Assembly: GCF_014779765.1 (NCBI RefSeq) | Contig: NZ_JACXZA010000012.1 | Coordinates: 1 to 64,000 of the forward strand | Length of the DNA stretch: 64,000 nt | Direction: 5' to 3' | Source: Paenibacillus terricola | GTDB taxonomy: Bacteria; Bacillota; Bacilli; Paenibacillales; Paenibacillaceae | Part shown: one piece after another, positions 47,501-55,793 of the stretch | How the letters are laid out: every line of letters begins with the position of its first letter | Position numbering within the stretch: the stretch's first letter is position 1 | Made by a program: the position numbers and the translations under genes | Notes under the pieces: generated by a model | Seen by the model: only the letters and a program-made list of their open reading frames with translations | Database searches by the model: none | What the model was told of the DNA's origin: nothing

Positions 47501-48263
47501 ACATCCGCTCGCGCACCTCCTGCGCCAGCTTCGGCGCCGGACTCTCTTCAATCACCTTCTGGTTGCGGCGCTGGATGGAGCAGTCCCGTTCGCCGAGCGC
47601 TGCCACCTCGCCGAACCGATTGCCGAAGATTTGCACCTCGACGTGTCTCGCCTTGGCGATATATTTCTCTAGGAACACGCCGCCGTTCTTGAAGTTCGTC
47701 TCCGCAAGATGTCGGACAGATTCGAATGCATCGCGCAGCTCGCGTTCGTCGGCGCATACGCGCATACCGATACCGCCGCCGCCGGCCGTGCTCTTCAACA
47801 TCACCGGATAACCGATGCCCGCAGCGGCGACTACCGCTTCGCCGAGCTCCGTAATGAGCGGCGTACCCGGAGCGAGCGGTACGCCCGCCTTCTCCGCAAG
47901 CTCGCGGGCGGAGTGCTTCAGGCCGAACATCTCCATCTGTTCGGGCGTCGGGCCGATGAACGCGATGCCGCGCTCGCGGCAGGCGCGGGCGAAGTCCGCA
48001 TTTTCGCTCAGGAAGCCGTATCCCGGATGAATCGCCTGCGCACCCGTCTGCTCTGCTACTTGCAGAATAAGCTCCGCATTTAAGTAGCTGTCCTTCGCAG
48101 CGCCTTCCCCGATCAGCACCGCCTCATCAGCAAGATCGACGTGCAGACTGTCCTGATCGGCTTGCGTATAGACGGCTACGGAGGCGATGCCAAGCTTGCG
48201 CAGCGTGCGCTCAATGCGGACGGCGATGGCGCCGCGGTTGGCGATAAGTATTTTGTCGAACAT
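44565..48263 (-). CDS. Biotin-dependent guanidine carboxylase (urea carboxylase family)
   Basis: This 1232-residue protein has a biotin carboxylase domain (residues 1-445; '[13 protein letters not shown]', '[11 protein letters not shown]'). Then come a KipA/AHS2-like domain (about 455-760; '[22 protein letters not shown]'), a KipI/AHS1-like domain (about 815-1060) and a biotinyl domain with Lys1189 in 'VESMKME'. The family carboxylates urea or guanidine using ATP and bicarbonate. A guanidine-I riboswitch and the two associated DUF1989 proteins mark this as guanidine carboxylase; the sequence alone does not exclude urea. ATG 48263 has AGAGG at about 7 nt, better than an ATG five codons upstream. 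Confidence 0.92.
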   Translation of the reverse strand: [1232 protein letters not shown]

Positions 48264-48384
48264 TATGATCCTCTCCATCCCCCATGATTGCTTAACGTCT
48301 ATCTATCAGCACGTGTTCACAAAGTTCGGTTGTCAGCACCGAGAATGATTCGATGCCGACTTTGCTTCTTGTACTGCTTCGTGA

Positions 48385-49050
48385 TCACAAGCGAACTTCG
48401 TTCCAGATCAGGACGCGCACTGGCGTCGGGTTATACGCATTGCACGGATTGTTCAGCTGCGGACAGTTGCTAATGAGCACCATCGTGCGAGCAATCGCCT
48501 GCATCTCCACATAAGCGCCCGGCGACGAGATGCCGTCTGCGAAAGTCAGACCGCCATCCTCCGAAACCGGCACATTCATGAAGAAGTTAACGTTAGGTGC
48601 CAGATCACGTTTTGTATACCGCTCATCACCCTGCTTCGCCAATTGGAGCATGAAGGTGTCGCGGCAGTTGTGCATATGCAGCTTTTCATGTGCATATCGC
48701 ACTGTATTGCTCTGCGCCGAGCAGCTTCCGCCGACCGTATCGTGACGGCCGCATGTGTCGGCAACAATCTCGACGAGCGGCTTGCCCGATTCCGCCCGGA
48801 GCACCGAACCTGTCGTTAAGTAAATATTTCCTTGCGCCGCAATCGTCGTGACTGCACTGTAGTGATCCTCCGGATTGTCTGCATCGTAGAACAGTGTATC
48901 CGCAGCCTGATTTCCTTCCATATCGACAATGCGCAGCACCTGTCCTGGTTCCAGCACATGCATCCAGCCATCTCCCGCCGGAATCACCTCGTTCACTATC
49001 GCTTCCGATTGTTCGCGCGGTAATACCATCTCTTCTCTCACGATTGACAC
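48385..49050 (-). CDS. Urea-carboxylase-associated protein 2 (DUF1989; carboxyguanidine deiminase subunit)
   Basis: This 221-residue protein belongs to the DUF1989 family found in pairs next to carboxylases of this type. The conserved '[18 protein letters not shown]' and '[11 protein letters not shown]' supply Cys/His residues likely to bind zinc. In characterised guanidine systems the pair (CgdA/CgdB) deiminates carboxyguanidine to allophanate. I chose GTG at 49050, with GGGGAGGG 7 nt upstream; an overlapping upstream GTG has no ribosome site. It follows the partner gene immediately. Confidence 0.88.
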   Translation of the reverse strand: MSIVREEMVLPREQSEAIVNEVIPAGDGWMHVLEPGQVLRIVDMEGNQAADTLFYDADNPEDHYSAVTTIAAQGNIYLTTGSVLRAESGKPLVEIVADTCGRHDTVGGSCSAQSNTVRYAHEKLHMHNCRDTFMLQLAKQGDERYTKRDLAPNVNFFMNVPVSEDGGLTFADGISSPGAYVEMQAIARTMVLISNCPQLNNPCNAYNPTPVRVLIWNEVRL

Positions 49051-49082
49051 AAGCAATCCCTCCCCGTTCGATTGTTTATATC

Positions 49083-49808
49083 TCACACGCCCAGCAGCGT
49101 GTAATATTCCTTGGTATTCTCGAATGCACGGCGGTTCTCGCCCCTGAAGTTCAGACAGTAATCCGCGTCATCAGCCGGCACCGCTTGCAACACCTCAATC
49201 TTGACCGGAACCGATGGGTATTCCGCTCGCGGGTCCAGCGGGTTCGGCGTGTTCGATAGAATGAGCAGCGTATCCATCTCCGTTCGCAGCGTCACCGTCG
49301 CGCCTGCCGGACAATGATCGACGTCATAGCGCATCGCACCCGAAGCATCCACTGCCACTTTGGAGAACAAATTAACGACCGGCATCATATCTCTTGGTCT
49401 TAGTCCATTCCGAACGAGCTCGACCGCGAAGTTCTCCTGACCGCTGCGCAGCCATTCGTTGCGCTCCGCCTGATAATTCGTCGTTCCGTACTTCGTATCA
49501 GTCGCTTCGCGATAAGAATAGCCGCTGATCGGATCATGCCAACCGAGACTGTCTTCTACGAAGCTTGCCAATACGCGTCCGTTGTCGCTCATCAGCACAT
49601 TGCCTCGCGTATAGCGAGCCGTATACTGCGCCTTCAGCGAATCCGGCATGTTGTAGCGTTCCGTCAGATCGTTTGCATGGTACAGCTGAATCGCCACATT
49701 CGCACCGGCCTCCAGCGCCGTGAATCGGATGAGCTTGCCGCGCCCGATCGTGCCCGACCATTTGCCGCCAGGACGTATCGTCGGGCTCCATATTGCATTG
49801 CTTTCCAT
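49083..49808 (-). CDS. Urea-carboxylase-associated protein 1 (DUF1989; carboxyguanidine deiminase subunit)
   Basis: This 241-residue protein is a paralogue of its neighbour and likely the other half of a heteromeric deiminase. Recognisable segments are '[23 protein letters not shown]', '[26 protein letters not shown]' (regions only) and '[13 protein letters not shown]'. A Cys in '[13 protein letters not shown]' is characteristic of this member. It lies 31 bp after the permease gene. The function is inferred from the family and operon. Confidence 0.88.
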   Translation of the reverse strand: MESNAIWSPTIRPGGKWSGTIGRGKLIRFTALEAGANVAIQLYHANDLTERYNMPDSLKAQYTARYTRGNVLMSDNGRVLASFVEDSLGWHDPISGYSYREATDTKYGTTNYQAERNEWLRSGQENFAVELVRNGLRPRDMMPVVNLFSKVAVDASGAMRYDVDHCPAGATVTLRTEMDTLLILSNTPNPLDPRAEYPSVPVKIEVLQAVPADDADYCLNFRGENRRAFENTKEYYTLLGV

Positions 49809-49839
49809 ATCGATTGCCTCCTTATCGAATCGGTTATTT

Positions 49840-50742
49840 TTACACCCATGGGAAGAAACGTTTGTTCATTAGAGCGAATATTCTGTCACTTATGAGACCA
49901 AGCAATCCGATGACGATAATGCCAACGAAGATTTGATCCGTATTGAGATATCGTTGTGCTTTCATAATGGCGTAACCTAAACCGCTGTTAACGGCGACGA
50001 GCTCTGCAACGACGAGATATGTCCATGCCCAACCAAGAATGAGGCGGAGCGTGTGCATCAGCTGCGGTTGAATCGCGGGGATAAGCACCGTTTCGATGAC
50101 TTTCCAACGGCTTGCGCCAAGCGTGAACGACGCCTGCACGAGATCATGCGGCACGCGGCGCACATTGTCCGCAACCATAAGGACAAGCTGGAAGAAACAG
50201 CCGATGAAGATAAGCATCACTTTGGCCCATTCGCCAATGCCGACCCACACCATGATGAGCGGAATGAACGCTACAGCCGGCATATAACGAATGAACTCCA
50301 TGGGCGGCTCGATGAATGCTTCACCGAATTTGAACGTACCCGCGAATATGCCGATCGGAATGCCGATTACACACGCCAGCAGGAACCCGCCCATGACGCG
50401 GAACACGCTAATGCCGATGTGATGCCAGTACTCGGAGGTGCCAAGCAGATGAATCATCTCGGTCAACACTTTATCCGGGGTGGGCAGGAAGATCGGATTG
50501 ACCGCCTCCGTGTAGCTGAGTGCAGACCAGAGAAGAAGCAGCAGGAGGAACGATGAACCTGCCGTTATCCCGAACGATCTTGACCCGATATCCTTGAAAA
50601 TCTGCATGCGATGCGGCTTGCGCCGCTTCGCCTTCAGCCCCGTCACAGCGGTCGTCGCCCCTGTCGGAGGCAGGTCTGTGAGCCCCGCCGATCTTAGCTG
50701 GGCTTGTTGCTGGGTGGCAGTAGAAGCAGTCGATCCACGCAT
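49840..50742 (-). CDS. ABC transporter permease (SsuC/TauC family) of the guanidine operon
   Basis: This 300-residue membrane protein has a polar N-terminal extension (about 45 residues) and six transmembrane helices. The cytoplasmic EAA-type coupling loop is 'LVQASFTLGASRWKVIETVLIP', near residues 195-216 (region only). It pairs with the SsuA-like protein upstream and the SsuB-like ATPase at the far end of the operon. ATG has AAAGGAGG 9 nt upstream and lies 15 bp after the binding-protein stop. Confidence 0.92.
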   Translation of the reverse strand: MRGSTASTATQQQAQLRSAGLTDLPPTGATTAVTGLKAKRRKPHRMQIFKDIGSRSFGITAGSSFLLLLLLWSALSYTEAVNPIFLPTPDKVLTEMIHLLGTSEYWHHIGISVFRVMGGFLLACVIGIPIGIFAGTFKFGEAFIEPPMEFIRYMPAVAFIPLIMVWVGIGEWAKVMLIFIGCFFQLVLMVADNVRRVPHDLVQASFTLGASRWKVIETVLIPAIQPQLMHTLRLILGWAWTYLVVAELVAVNSGLGYAIMKAQRYLNTDQIFVGIIVIGLLGLISDRIFALMNKRFFPWV

Positions 50743-50757
50743 CTTCCGTCGCCTCCT

Positions 50758-51765
50758 TTATTGTCCTGTTACAAACGACGAATCGAAGATTGCGTCGAAG
50801 TCTTTGATTGAGCTAATCATATCGAGCTCTTGCAGAAAATCAGCCGTTTTCTTCGCCGTGAACGCAAGCGACGAGTAATCCTCTTGTTTGCCGAATGCTT
50901 GCACATTCTCTTCCTTCGTGAACAGCTTGACGCTGTCGAGGCCAAGCTTAAATTCCTCCGGCGTCGTCTCCGCTTTCTCTGCGAGCAGTTTAATGGCTTC
51001 GTCCGGATGCGTTTTGAAATATTCCAACCCTTCGAACCAGGCGTCAACGATGTGCTGAACATCTTCCTTGCGGTTCTTCACGACACTGTCCCGAAACACG
51101 AGCAGGTCGGGAATAAGTCCCGGCGTATCTTTGGAAGAGAACAAAACTTTACCCTTACCTTCAGTGACCGCCTTCGTCTGGAACGGCTCCCACAACACCG
51201 ACGCATCCGTTTTGCCCGTGATGAAGGCCGGACCCGCATCGTTAACTGTCATGTTCACAAAGTTAACATCACTTTCTTTCATCCCGCTCTGTTCGAGTGC
51301 GGTTAGGAGCAGCAGATGGTCGACCGTTCCGAGCTCAGTTGCCACTGTTTTGCCAGCCAAATCCTTCACGCTCTGAATGCCCGGTTTCGCCACAATTGCA
51401 TCGCCGCCATTCGAGTTATCGTTCACTAATACAGCCTTGAGCCCAATTCCTTTGGATACTGGCGCGAGCGTGTCGCTAAGCGTCTGGGAGTTGGCATCTA
51501 CTTTACCCGTTGCGAGCGCCTGCAGCGAATCGCTGTATACCGGGAACCACTTCAACTCCACGTTAACCCCATGCTTCTCGAACAGACCTTGCTGCTCGAC
51601 GAGGTACCACATATACCAACCTGGCCAAGGGCTGAGCGCAATGGTAATCGGCTTTTCCGCACCGCCCGCCGCCGTTTCCTTCGAAGATCCGCCGCACCCC
51701 GTCAAAGCTGCCGACATCATAAGCACAAGCACCATAGCTAGCATCCAGCCGCGAAATTTCCTCAC
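50758..51765 (-). CDS. ABC transporter substrate-binding lipoprotein (SsuA/TauA/ThiY-like)
   Basis: This 335-residue lipoprotein has a signal peptide ending in the lipobox Leu-Thr-Gly-Cys at about residues 22-25. The periplasmic-binding fold typical of nitrate/sulfonate/taurine carriers follows, for example 'IALSPWPGWYMWYLVEQQGLF'. It is first in the operon and should bind the transported ligand, presumably guanidine. The longest frame starts at 51927 but would translate the riboswitch and terminator. GTG at 51765, with GGGAG about 8 nt upstream, starts after the terminator and gives a normal signal peptide. Confidence 0.92.
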   Translation of the reverse strand: MRKFRGWMLAMVLVLMMSAALTGCGGSSKETAAGGAEKPITIALSPWPGWYMWYLVEQQGLFEKHGVNVELKWFPVYSDSLQALATGKVDANSQTLSDTLAPVSKGIGLKAVLVNDNSNGGDAIVAKPGIQSVKDLAGKTVATELGTVDHLLLLTALEQSGMKESDVNFVNMTVNDAGPAFITGKTDASVLWEPFQTKAVTEGKGKVLFSSKDTPGLIPDLLVFRDSVVKNRKEDVQHIVDAWFEGLEYFKTHPDEAIKLLAEKAETTPEEFKLGLDSVKLFTKEENVQAFGKQEDYSSLAFTAKKTADFLQELDMISSIKDFDAIFDSSFVTGQ

Positions 51766-51799
51766 CGACTCCACTCCCTTTATCTGTTCCAAAGTATAA

Positions 51800-51832
51800 G
51801 AAAAAGCCCGGGAGACATGGATCTCCCAGGCT
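51800..51832 (-). terminator. Riboswitch-controlled terminator
   Basis: AGCCTGGGAGA and TCTCCCGGGCT (minus strand; 51822-51832 and 51805-51815) form a stem followed by TTTTTC. It overlaps the 3' end of the guanidine-I aptamer, so ligand binding should disrupt it. Confidence 0.9.
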
Positions 51833-51990
51833 TTTGTCCTTCCGTGTATGCGCACCTTCTGCCCGCTTCTGCCGCGGCTGATTGGCCATCGCACGCCATC
51901 TCTCGGACCAGTCTTGACCACCCTCAACGCATACTTTTCAGTGTGCGATTAAGGGGGATCAACGGAACCCTAGACAGCTTTGTCGTTCTT
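51803..51990 (-). promoter_or_regulatory. Guanidine-I (ykkC) riboswitch
   Basis: The minus-strand leader carries the class blocks CTAGGGTTCCG (51963-51973), ACTGGTCCGAGAG (51900-51912) and ACACGGA followed by GGACAAAAGCC and GGGAGA (51822-51847), in the right order and spacing. The last block forms the terminator, giving a transcriptional ON switch with guanidine. It controls the transporter-carboxylase operon starting at 51765. Confidence 0.92.
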
Positions 51991-52041
51991 CATCCTTGAA
52001 GCTCCCGGTGTAAAGGGGCTTGGCGAGAACCTTTATTTGGT

Positions 52042-52058
52042 TGTAAGATAACCTAACA
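52042..52058. promoter_or_regulatory. GlnR/TnrA box downstream of the guanidine promoter
   Basis: TGTAAGATAACCTAACA matches TGTNA-N7-TNACA exactly. It covers about +3 to +19 relative to the predicted start, a repressing position. Confidence 0.7.
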
Positions 52059-52067
52059 TCTACACTT

Positions 52068-52096
52068 AGTCTATTGGCAAATTCCGCTTGTGTCAA
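52068..52096 (-). promoter_or_regulatory. Guanidine operon promoter
   Basis: Minus-strand TTGACA (52091-52096), a 17-nt spacer and TAGACT (52068-52073) predict a start near 52061. The promoter lies between two GlnR-type boxes, upstream of the riboswitch. Confidence 0.7.
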
Positions 52097-52102
52097 CACT
52101 TA

Positions 52103-52119
52103 TGTTAGATAATATAACA
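52103..52119. promoter_or_regulatory. GlnR/TnrA box upstream of the guanidine promoter
   Basis: TGTTAGATAATATAACA matches TGTNA-N7-TNACA exactly. Its centre is about 50 bp upstream of the predicted start, the usual activating position for TnrA-type regulators. Confidence 0.75.
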
Positions 52120-52139
52120 CAATATATTTGACATAAAAT

Positions 52140-52609
52140 TGAAAAAGTCGGTTTTTGAGCCGAAAAGTCAGACAAAATGTCGAATAAACGTTGTAAGTTC
52201 GTCGGGCTAACTGAGGGAGGAAAAGAGGGTGAAACCGGTCAAATGTGAGGTTTCATGCGATTTTGGTCCAAAATTAGGGAGGCATTGGACGGTCAAATAC
52301 CCTCGGATAACGTCGGATGACATCGCCAGATAGGTTAGCTAATCACCCTTTCTCCCTCACCTGTCTAGTATGAGAAAAATTTCACAACCATCGAAACTAT
52401 TTAATATCAATTATTTGCAAGGTATCTATTCGAGAATTTGTGGGGTTGATTCGAACGAATTAATCCTTTAGTATTCATCTACAATTAACAAAAATGACAT
52501 TTTCATGTTGAATTGGAGAATTTGTAACGGACTAAAAACTTTTTTGATGTCACTAGGGACCACACAAAATTAAATTTAGGAATTTGTATAGATTGGAGTT
52601 GGTTTTAAA
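52140..52609. other. A/T-rich intergenic region without recognised gene
   Basis: Between the GlnR-type box and the plus-strand lipoprotein gene I see no gene of useful length, no clear promoter match and no known RNA element. Base composition is noticeably more A/T-rich than neighbouring genes. Confidence 0.6.
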
Positions 52610-54040
52610 ATGAACGATAATTCGTTTGACAGGAATCTATATCGGATGACAATGATAATAATTTTATTTTTACTTATACCTCTATCTGGGTGTACATCGG
52701 GCGGCAACGACTCCTCCTCTCAAGACTTCAATAATCTTGACGACAACTTGTTGAACGTTAACCAGAATAAGTTGTCAGCAGATAAGGTGGACATATGGTG
52801 GGATCAGTCTTCAGGCATCCCAGCGAGCAGCTTCGCGGATGTACATTTGGAGAAACAATTCAAGGATACTCATTTCAAGTTTACCGAGTTCCATACGCCG
52901 TTTATTTTTGCCTCTCCGTCTAAAAACGACCTATTTACGAAGCTTAATTCAGAAGTCAGCCCGGATCTTATCGTATTTAACAGTCGGTTTCTTCCCTTGT
53001 TAATAGAGATCGGGTACTTAGACCCTATCATCAATAACCGGGCAGACGATCTAAACATTCAGGAGTCAGCATTAGAACAAATCAATTCTGCCGCACCTGA
53101 TCACCAGCTGTACGCACTTCCATTCGGACAGAATGTTGTGGGGTTATTTTATAACAAAGCAATATTCAATGAGATGAATGTACCTTATCCAACAGACGGC
53201 ATGACTTGGGAGGACGTTATCGCCCTTGCCCAGCGTGTATCAAATCCCGAGAAATGGTCGGCACTCGATGCAGCAGATTTTGATCTAGTAGCTAGCCAAC
53301 TTTCAATTCGTTTATATAATCCCGCAACGCAGCAGGTTGATTTGGAATCGGACGAGTGGGCAAGAATGGAGCAGTTCGCCAAAAGACTGAACGGACTTCA
53401 GAGTAAAGGAAAGAGCGCAGCAACATCCACAGACAGCAGCATGTACGCATTTTCCAATGGCAGAATAGCTATGGTTGCAGGCTCTCTGTATGATGACACT
53501 CAATTAATGCAAGGCTTTTATGATCAAGAAAGCAATATAATCTCCAACGGTGTGGAATGGGATGTCGTCAGCTATCCTGTATTCAATGACGATAAACTCC
53601 TGGCCCCAGCTGCCCAATCGCTGTATATTGGCGTACCGCGCGCAGGGAAGAATAAGGAGGACGCCTTTAAAATAATGAAACACCTGTTATCTAAGGAGGT
53701 TCAAGTGGACAACATGCGCAACGGGTTGGCAAGCCTTCTAGACGACTCCGCATCTTACGCGGATGAATTCGGTCAATCGTCGTCGCTGTTGTCGGGCAAG
53801 TCAACAGCCTCATTCTTTAAAAGGATGCAAGAAGGATCTTTCGATCCAAGTCTCGACGACTATTTCATCATGGGACATTGGATCAAAAGCGTCGTTAACT
53901 CTGAGACTTTCTTGGCTGATCAAACCTTGGAAAGGGCAAAGGGCCATCTCCGCAGCGATATTTCGGACTATATTGTAAAACGGTCTAAATTCATTGATCA
54001 AATAAAGACGAAGACAAATGAACAACATGAAATGGAATAG
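52610..54040 (+). CDS. Orphan extracellular solute-binding lipoprotein (family 1)
   Basis: This 476-residue protein has a signal peptide with the lipobox 'LSGC' at about residues 25-28 and a type 1 binding-protein fold ('KVDIWWDQSSGIPASSF', 'LYALPFGQNVVGLFYNKAIFNEMNVPYP' region, 'TWEDVIALAQ', 'AFSNGRIAMVAGS'). Such proteins usually carry sugars or oligosaccharides. No permease or ATPase gene is adjacent. It is on the opposite strand to both flanking operons and is richer in A/T than they are. GGAG lies about 11 nt before ATG, a weak site. It may have been acquired separately. Confidence 0.8.
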   Translation: MNDNSFDRNLYRMTMIIILFLLIPLSGCTSGGNDSSSQDFNNLDDNLLNVNQNKLSADKVDIWWDQSSGIPASSFADVHLEKQFKDTHFKFTEFHTPFIFASPSKNDLFTKLNSEVSPDLIVFNSRFLPLLIEIGYLDPIINNRADDLNIQESALEQINSAAPDHQLYALPFGQNVVGLFYNKAIFNEMNVPYPTDGMTWEDVIALAQRVSNPEKWSALDAADFDLVASQLSIRLYNPATQQVDLESDEWARMEQFAKRLNGLQSKGKSAATSTDSSMYAFSNGRIAMVAGSLYDDTQLMQGFYDQESNIISNGVEWDVVSYPVFNDDKLLAPAAQSLYIGVPRAGKNKEDAFKIMKHLLSKEVQVDNMRNGLASLLDDSASYADEFGQSSSLLSGKSTASFFKRMQEGSFDPSLDDYFIMGHWIKSVVNSETFLADQTLERAKGHLRSDISDYIVKRSKFIDQIKTKTNEQHEME

Positions 54041-54093
54041 ATCCATTTGCCATTAAATCAGCAAATCCAGGCGTTGTCCGTCTACAATGCAGC

Positions 54094-54121
54094 AAAGCCC
54101 GGTACGTATACACCGGGCTTA
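54094..54121. terminator. Hairpin after the orphan binding-protein gene
   Basis: AAGCCCGG and CCGGGCTT (54095-54102 and 54113-54120) form an 8-bp perfect stem about 55 bp past the stop. There is no strong T-run, so termination efficiency is uncertain. The rest of 54041-54328 shows no gene. Confidence 0.45.
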
Positions 54122-54328
54122 CTTGAGAGCCTCCTCCTTTGCCGCGAAGGCAAATAAATGCGAGAAAATCTCTATGTTATTTCGAGGGACATAGAATACG
54201 GGACGACAACCATCTTTAGATTGAGTTTTGTACGAATAATCATATAAAATATGACAATCATCTTAGATATCGCATCAGAGAGCCCACTGCAGGGCGTTCC
54301 TTCATTCCCGCTTCCTTTTCTTCCGCAC

Positions 54329-55024
54329 CTATACCGTCAAATACTTCCGCACCACTTCGTCGCTCAGCCAATCAAGCTCACCTTCCCAGGCAACAGCGCC
54401 TTTATCGAGGATGTAGAAGTAATCACCAACACTACGGACAAAATCAAGGCTCTGCTCGACGAGCAGAATAGCCGTCTTACCGTCCTGCTTAATGGAGCGA
54501 ATAACGTCTCGAATGTCGTCGACAATCGACGGCTGTATACCCTCGCATGGTTCGTCGAGCAACAGAAGCTCAGGCTTCGACGCCAGCGCCCTAGCGAACG
54601 CCAGCTGCTGCTGCTGTCCGCCTGACAGATCGCCGCCGCGGCGTTCATACATCGACGGCAGCACCGGAAACTTCTCGATCGCTTCCGGCGGAATGCCGGA
54701 ACTCTTCTCACGCGACGCCTCTAATCCGACCAGAATGTTCTCATATACGGTCAACTGGCTGAAAACCTCACGCCCTTGCGGTACGTATCCGATGCCGCGC
54801 TTCGCTCTTCGCGCCGGCGCCGCCTTCGTCAGGTCGGCGCCATCGTACGTCACCGCGCCACGACGAGCTTTCAGCACGCCCATAATGCTCTTCATCAGCG
54901 TCGTCTTGCCGACGCCGTTGCGGCCGAGCAGGCAGACGACCTGCCCCGGCTTCACCTTCAGCGACACGCCGCGAAGAATAATGCTTTCGCCATATCCGGC
55001 CTCAAGCTGTTGAACGGCTAGCAT
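54329..55024 (-). CDS. urtE: Urea ABC transporter ATPase UrtE
   Basis: This 231-residue ATPase of the LivF type has Walker A 'GRNGVGKTT', signature 'LSGGQQQQLAFARAL', Walker B 'LLLLDEPCEGIQPSIVDDI' and 'LLVEQSLDFV' in place of the usual switch histidine region. 'DEPCEGIQPSIV' is characteristic of UrtE. I chose the ATG at 55024, with AGAGG 7 nt upstream; two earlier ATGs are less well placed. It overlaps urtD by 23 bp and closes the urt operon. Confidence 0.93.
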   Translation of the reverse strand: MLAVQQLEAGYGESIILRGVSLKVKPGQVVCLLGRNGVGKTTLMKSIMGVLKARRGAVTYDGADLTKAAPARRAKRGIGYVPQGREVFSQLTVYENILVGLEASREKSSGIPPEAIEKFPVLPSMYERRGGDLSGGQQQQLAFARALASKPELLLLDEPCEGIQPSIVDDIRDVIRSIKQDGKTAILLVEQSLDFVRSVGDYFYILDKGAVAWEGELDWLSDEVVRKYLTV

Positions 55025-55793
55025 CCGCATTCCTCCTCTTCCCCAGATAGACCTCCGCGACCCGGTCATCGCTCTGGATTTCGTCCATCGCGCCTTCCTT
55101 CAGCAGCTTACCCTCATGCATAACGGTTACCTTGCTTGCAAAATTACGCACGAACTCCATGTCGTGCTCCACGACGACGATCGTCCGCAGCTTCGCAATC
55201 TCCTTCAGCAGCTCGCCCGTCTTGTCGGTTTCCTTGTCCGTCATGCCCGCAACGGGCTCGTCGAGCAGCAGCACGCTCGGCTCCTGCATCAACATAATGC
55301 CGATCTCGAGCCACTGCTTCTCGCCGTGCGACAGACCGCCAGCTCGCCAAGGTGCTTTATCCTGCAGGCCGATCATCACCAGCTGCTGCTCAACCCGCTC
55401 GCGGTCTTCCGCTGTAAGACGGGCGAACAACGTCGCGAAGACGCTTCGACGCTGGCGCATGGCGATCTCTAGATTTTCAAACACCGTTAGGGTTGGGAAA
55501 ATCGATGGCGCCTGAAACTTGCGGCCTATGCCAAGTCCGGCAATCTGATGCTCCTTCTTCTTCGTCACATCAACCGGACCGTCGCTGCTGTTATAAATCA
55601 CAGAACCTGACGTCGATCTTGTTTTGCCGCAAATGACATCAAGCATTGTCGTCTTGCCCGCCCCGTTCGGACCGATTAGAAAACGAAGCTCTCCCCGCTC
55701 AAGCGTCAAATTCATGCCCTGTATCGCTTTGTATCCATCGAACGATACACTAATATCCTCACACTGCAGGATGACGGACGGCTTCTTGCTCAT
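55002..55793 (-). CDS. urtD: Urea ABC transporter ATPase UrtD
   Basis: This 263-residue LivG-type ATPase has Walker A 'GPNGAGKTT', a signature region reading '[15 protein letters not shown]' and Walker B '[19 protein letters not shown]'. The '[14 protein letters not shown]' form and 'DEPVAGMTD' are typical of UrtD. The switch histidine is in '[10 protein letters not shown]'. The gene overlaps urtC by 35 bp. Confidence 0.94.
   Translation of the reverse strand: MSKKPSVILQCEDISVSFDGYKAIQGMNLTLERGELRFLIGPNGAGKTTMLDVICGKTRSTSGSVIYNSSDGPVDVTKKKEHQIAGLGIGRKFQAPSIFPTLTVFENLEIAMRQRRSVFATLFARLTAEDRERVEQQLVMIGLQDKAPWRAGGLSHGEKQWLEIGIMLMQEPSVLLLDEPVAGMTDKETDKTGELLKEIAKLRTIVVVEHDMEFVRNFASKVTVMHEGKLLKEGAMDEIQSDDRVAEVYLGKRRNADASRSTA

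Noticed and set aside
50758-51927. Longer 389-residue start of the guanidine-operon binding protein
   Set aside because: The extra N-terminus would be translated from the riboswitch and terminator hairpin; the GTG at 51765 gives a proper lipoprotein signal.
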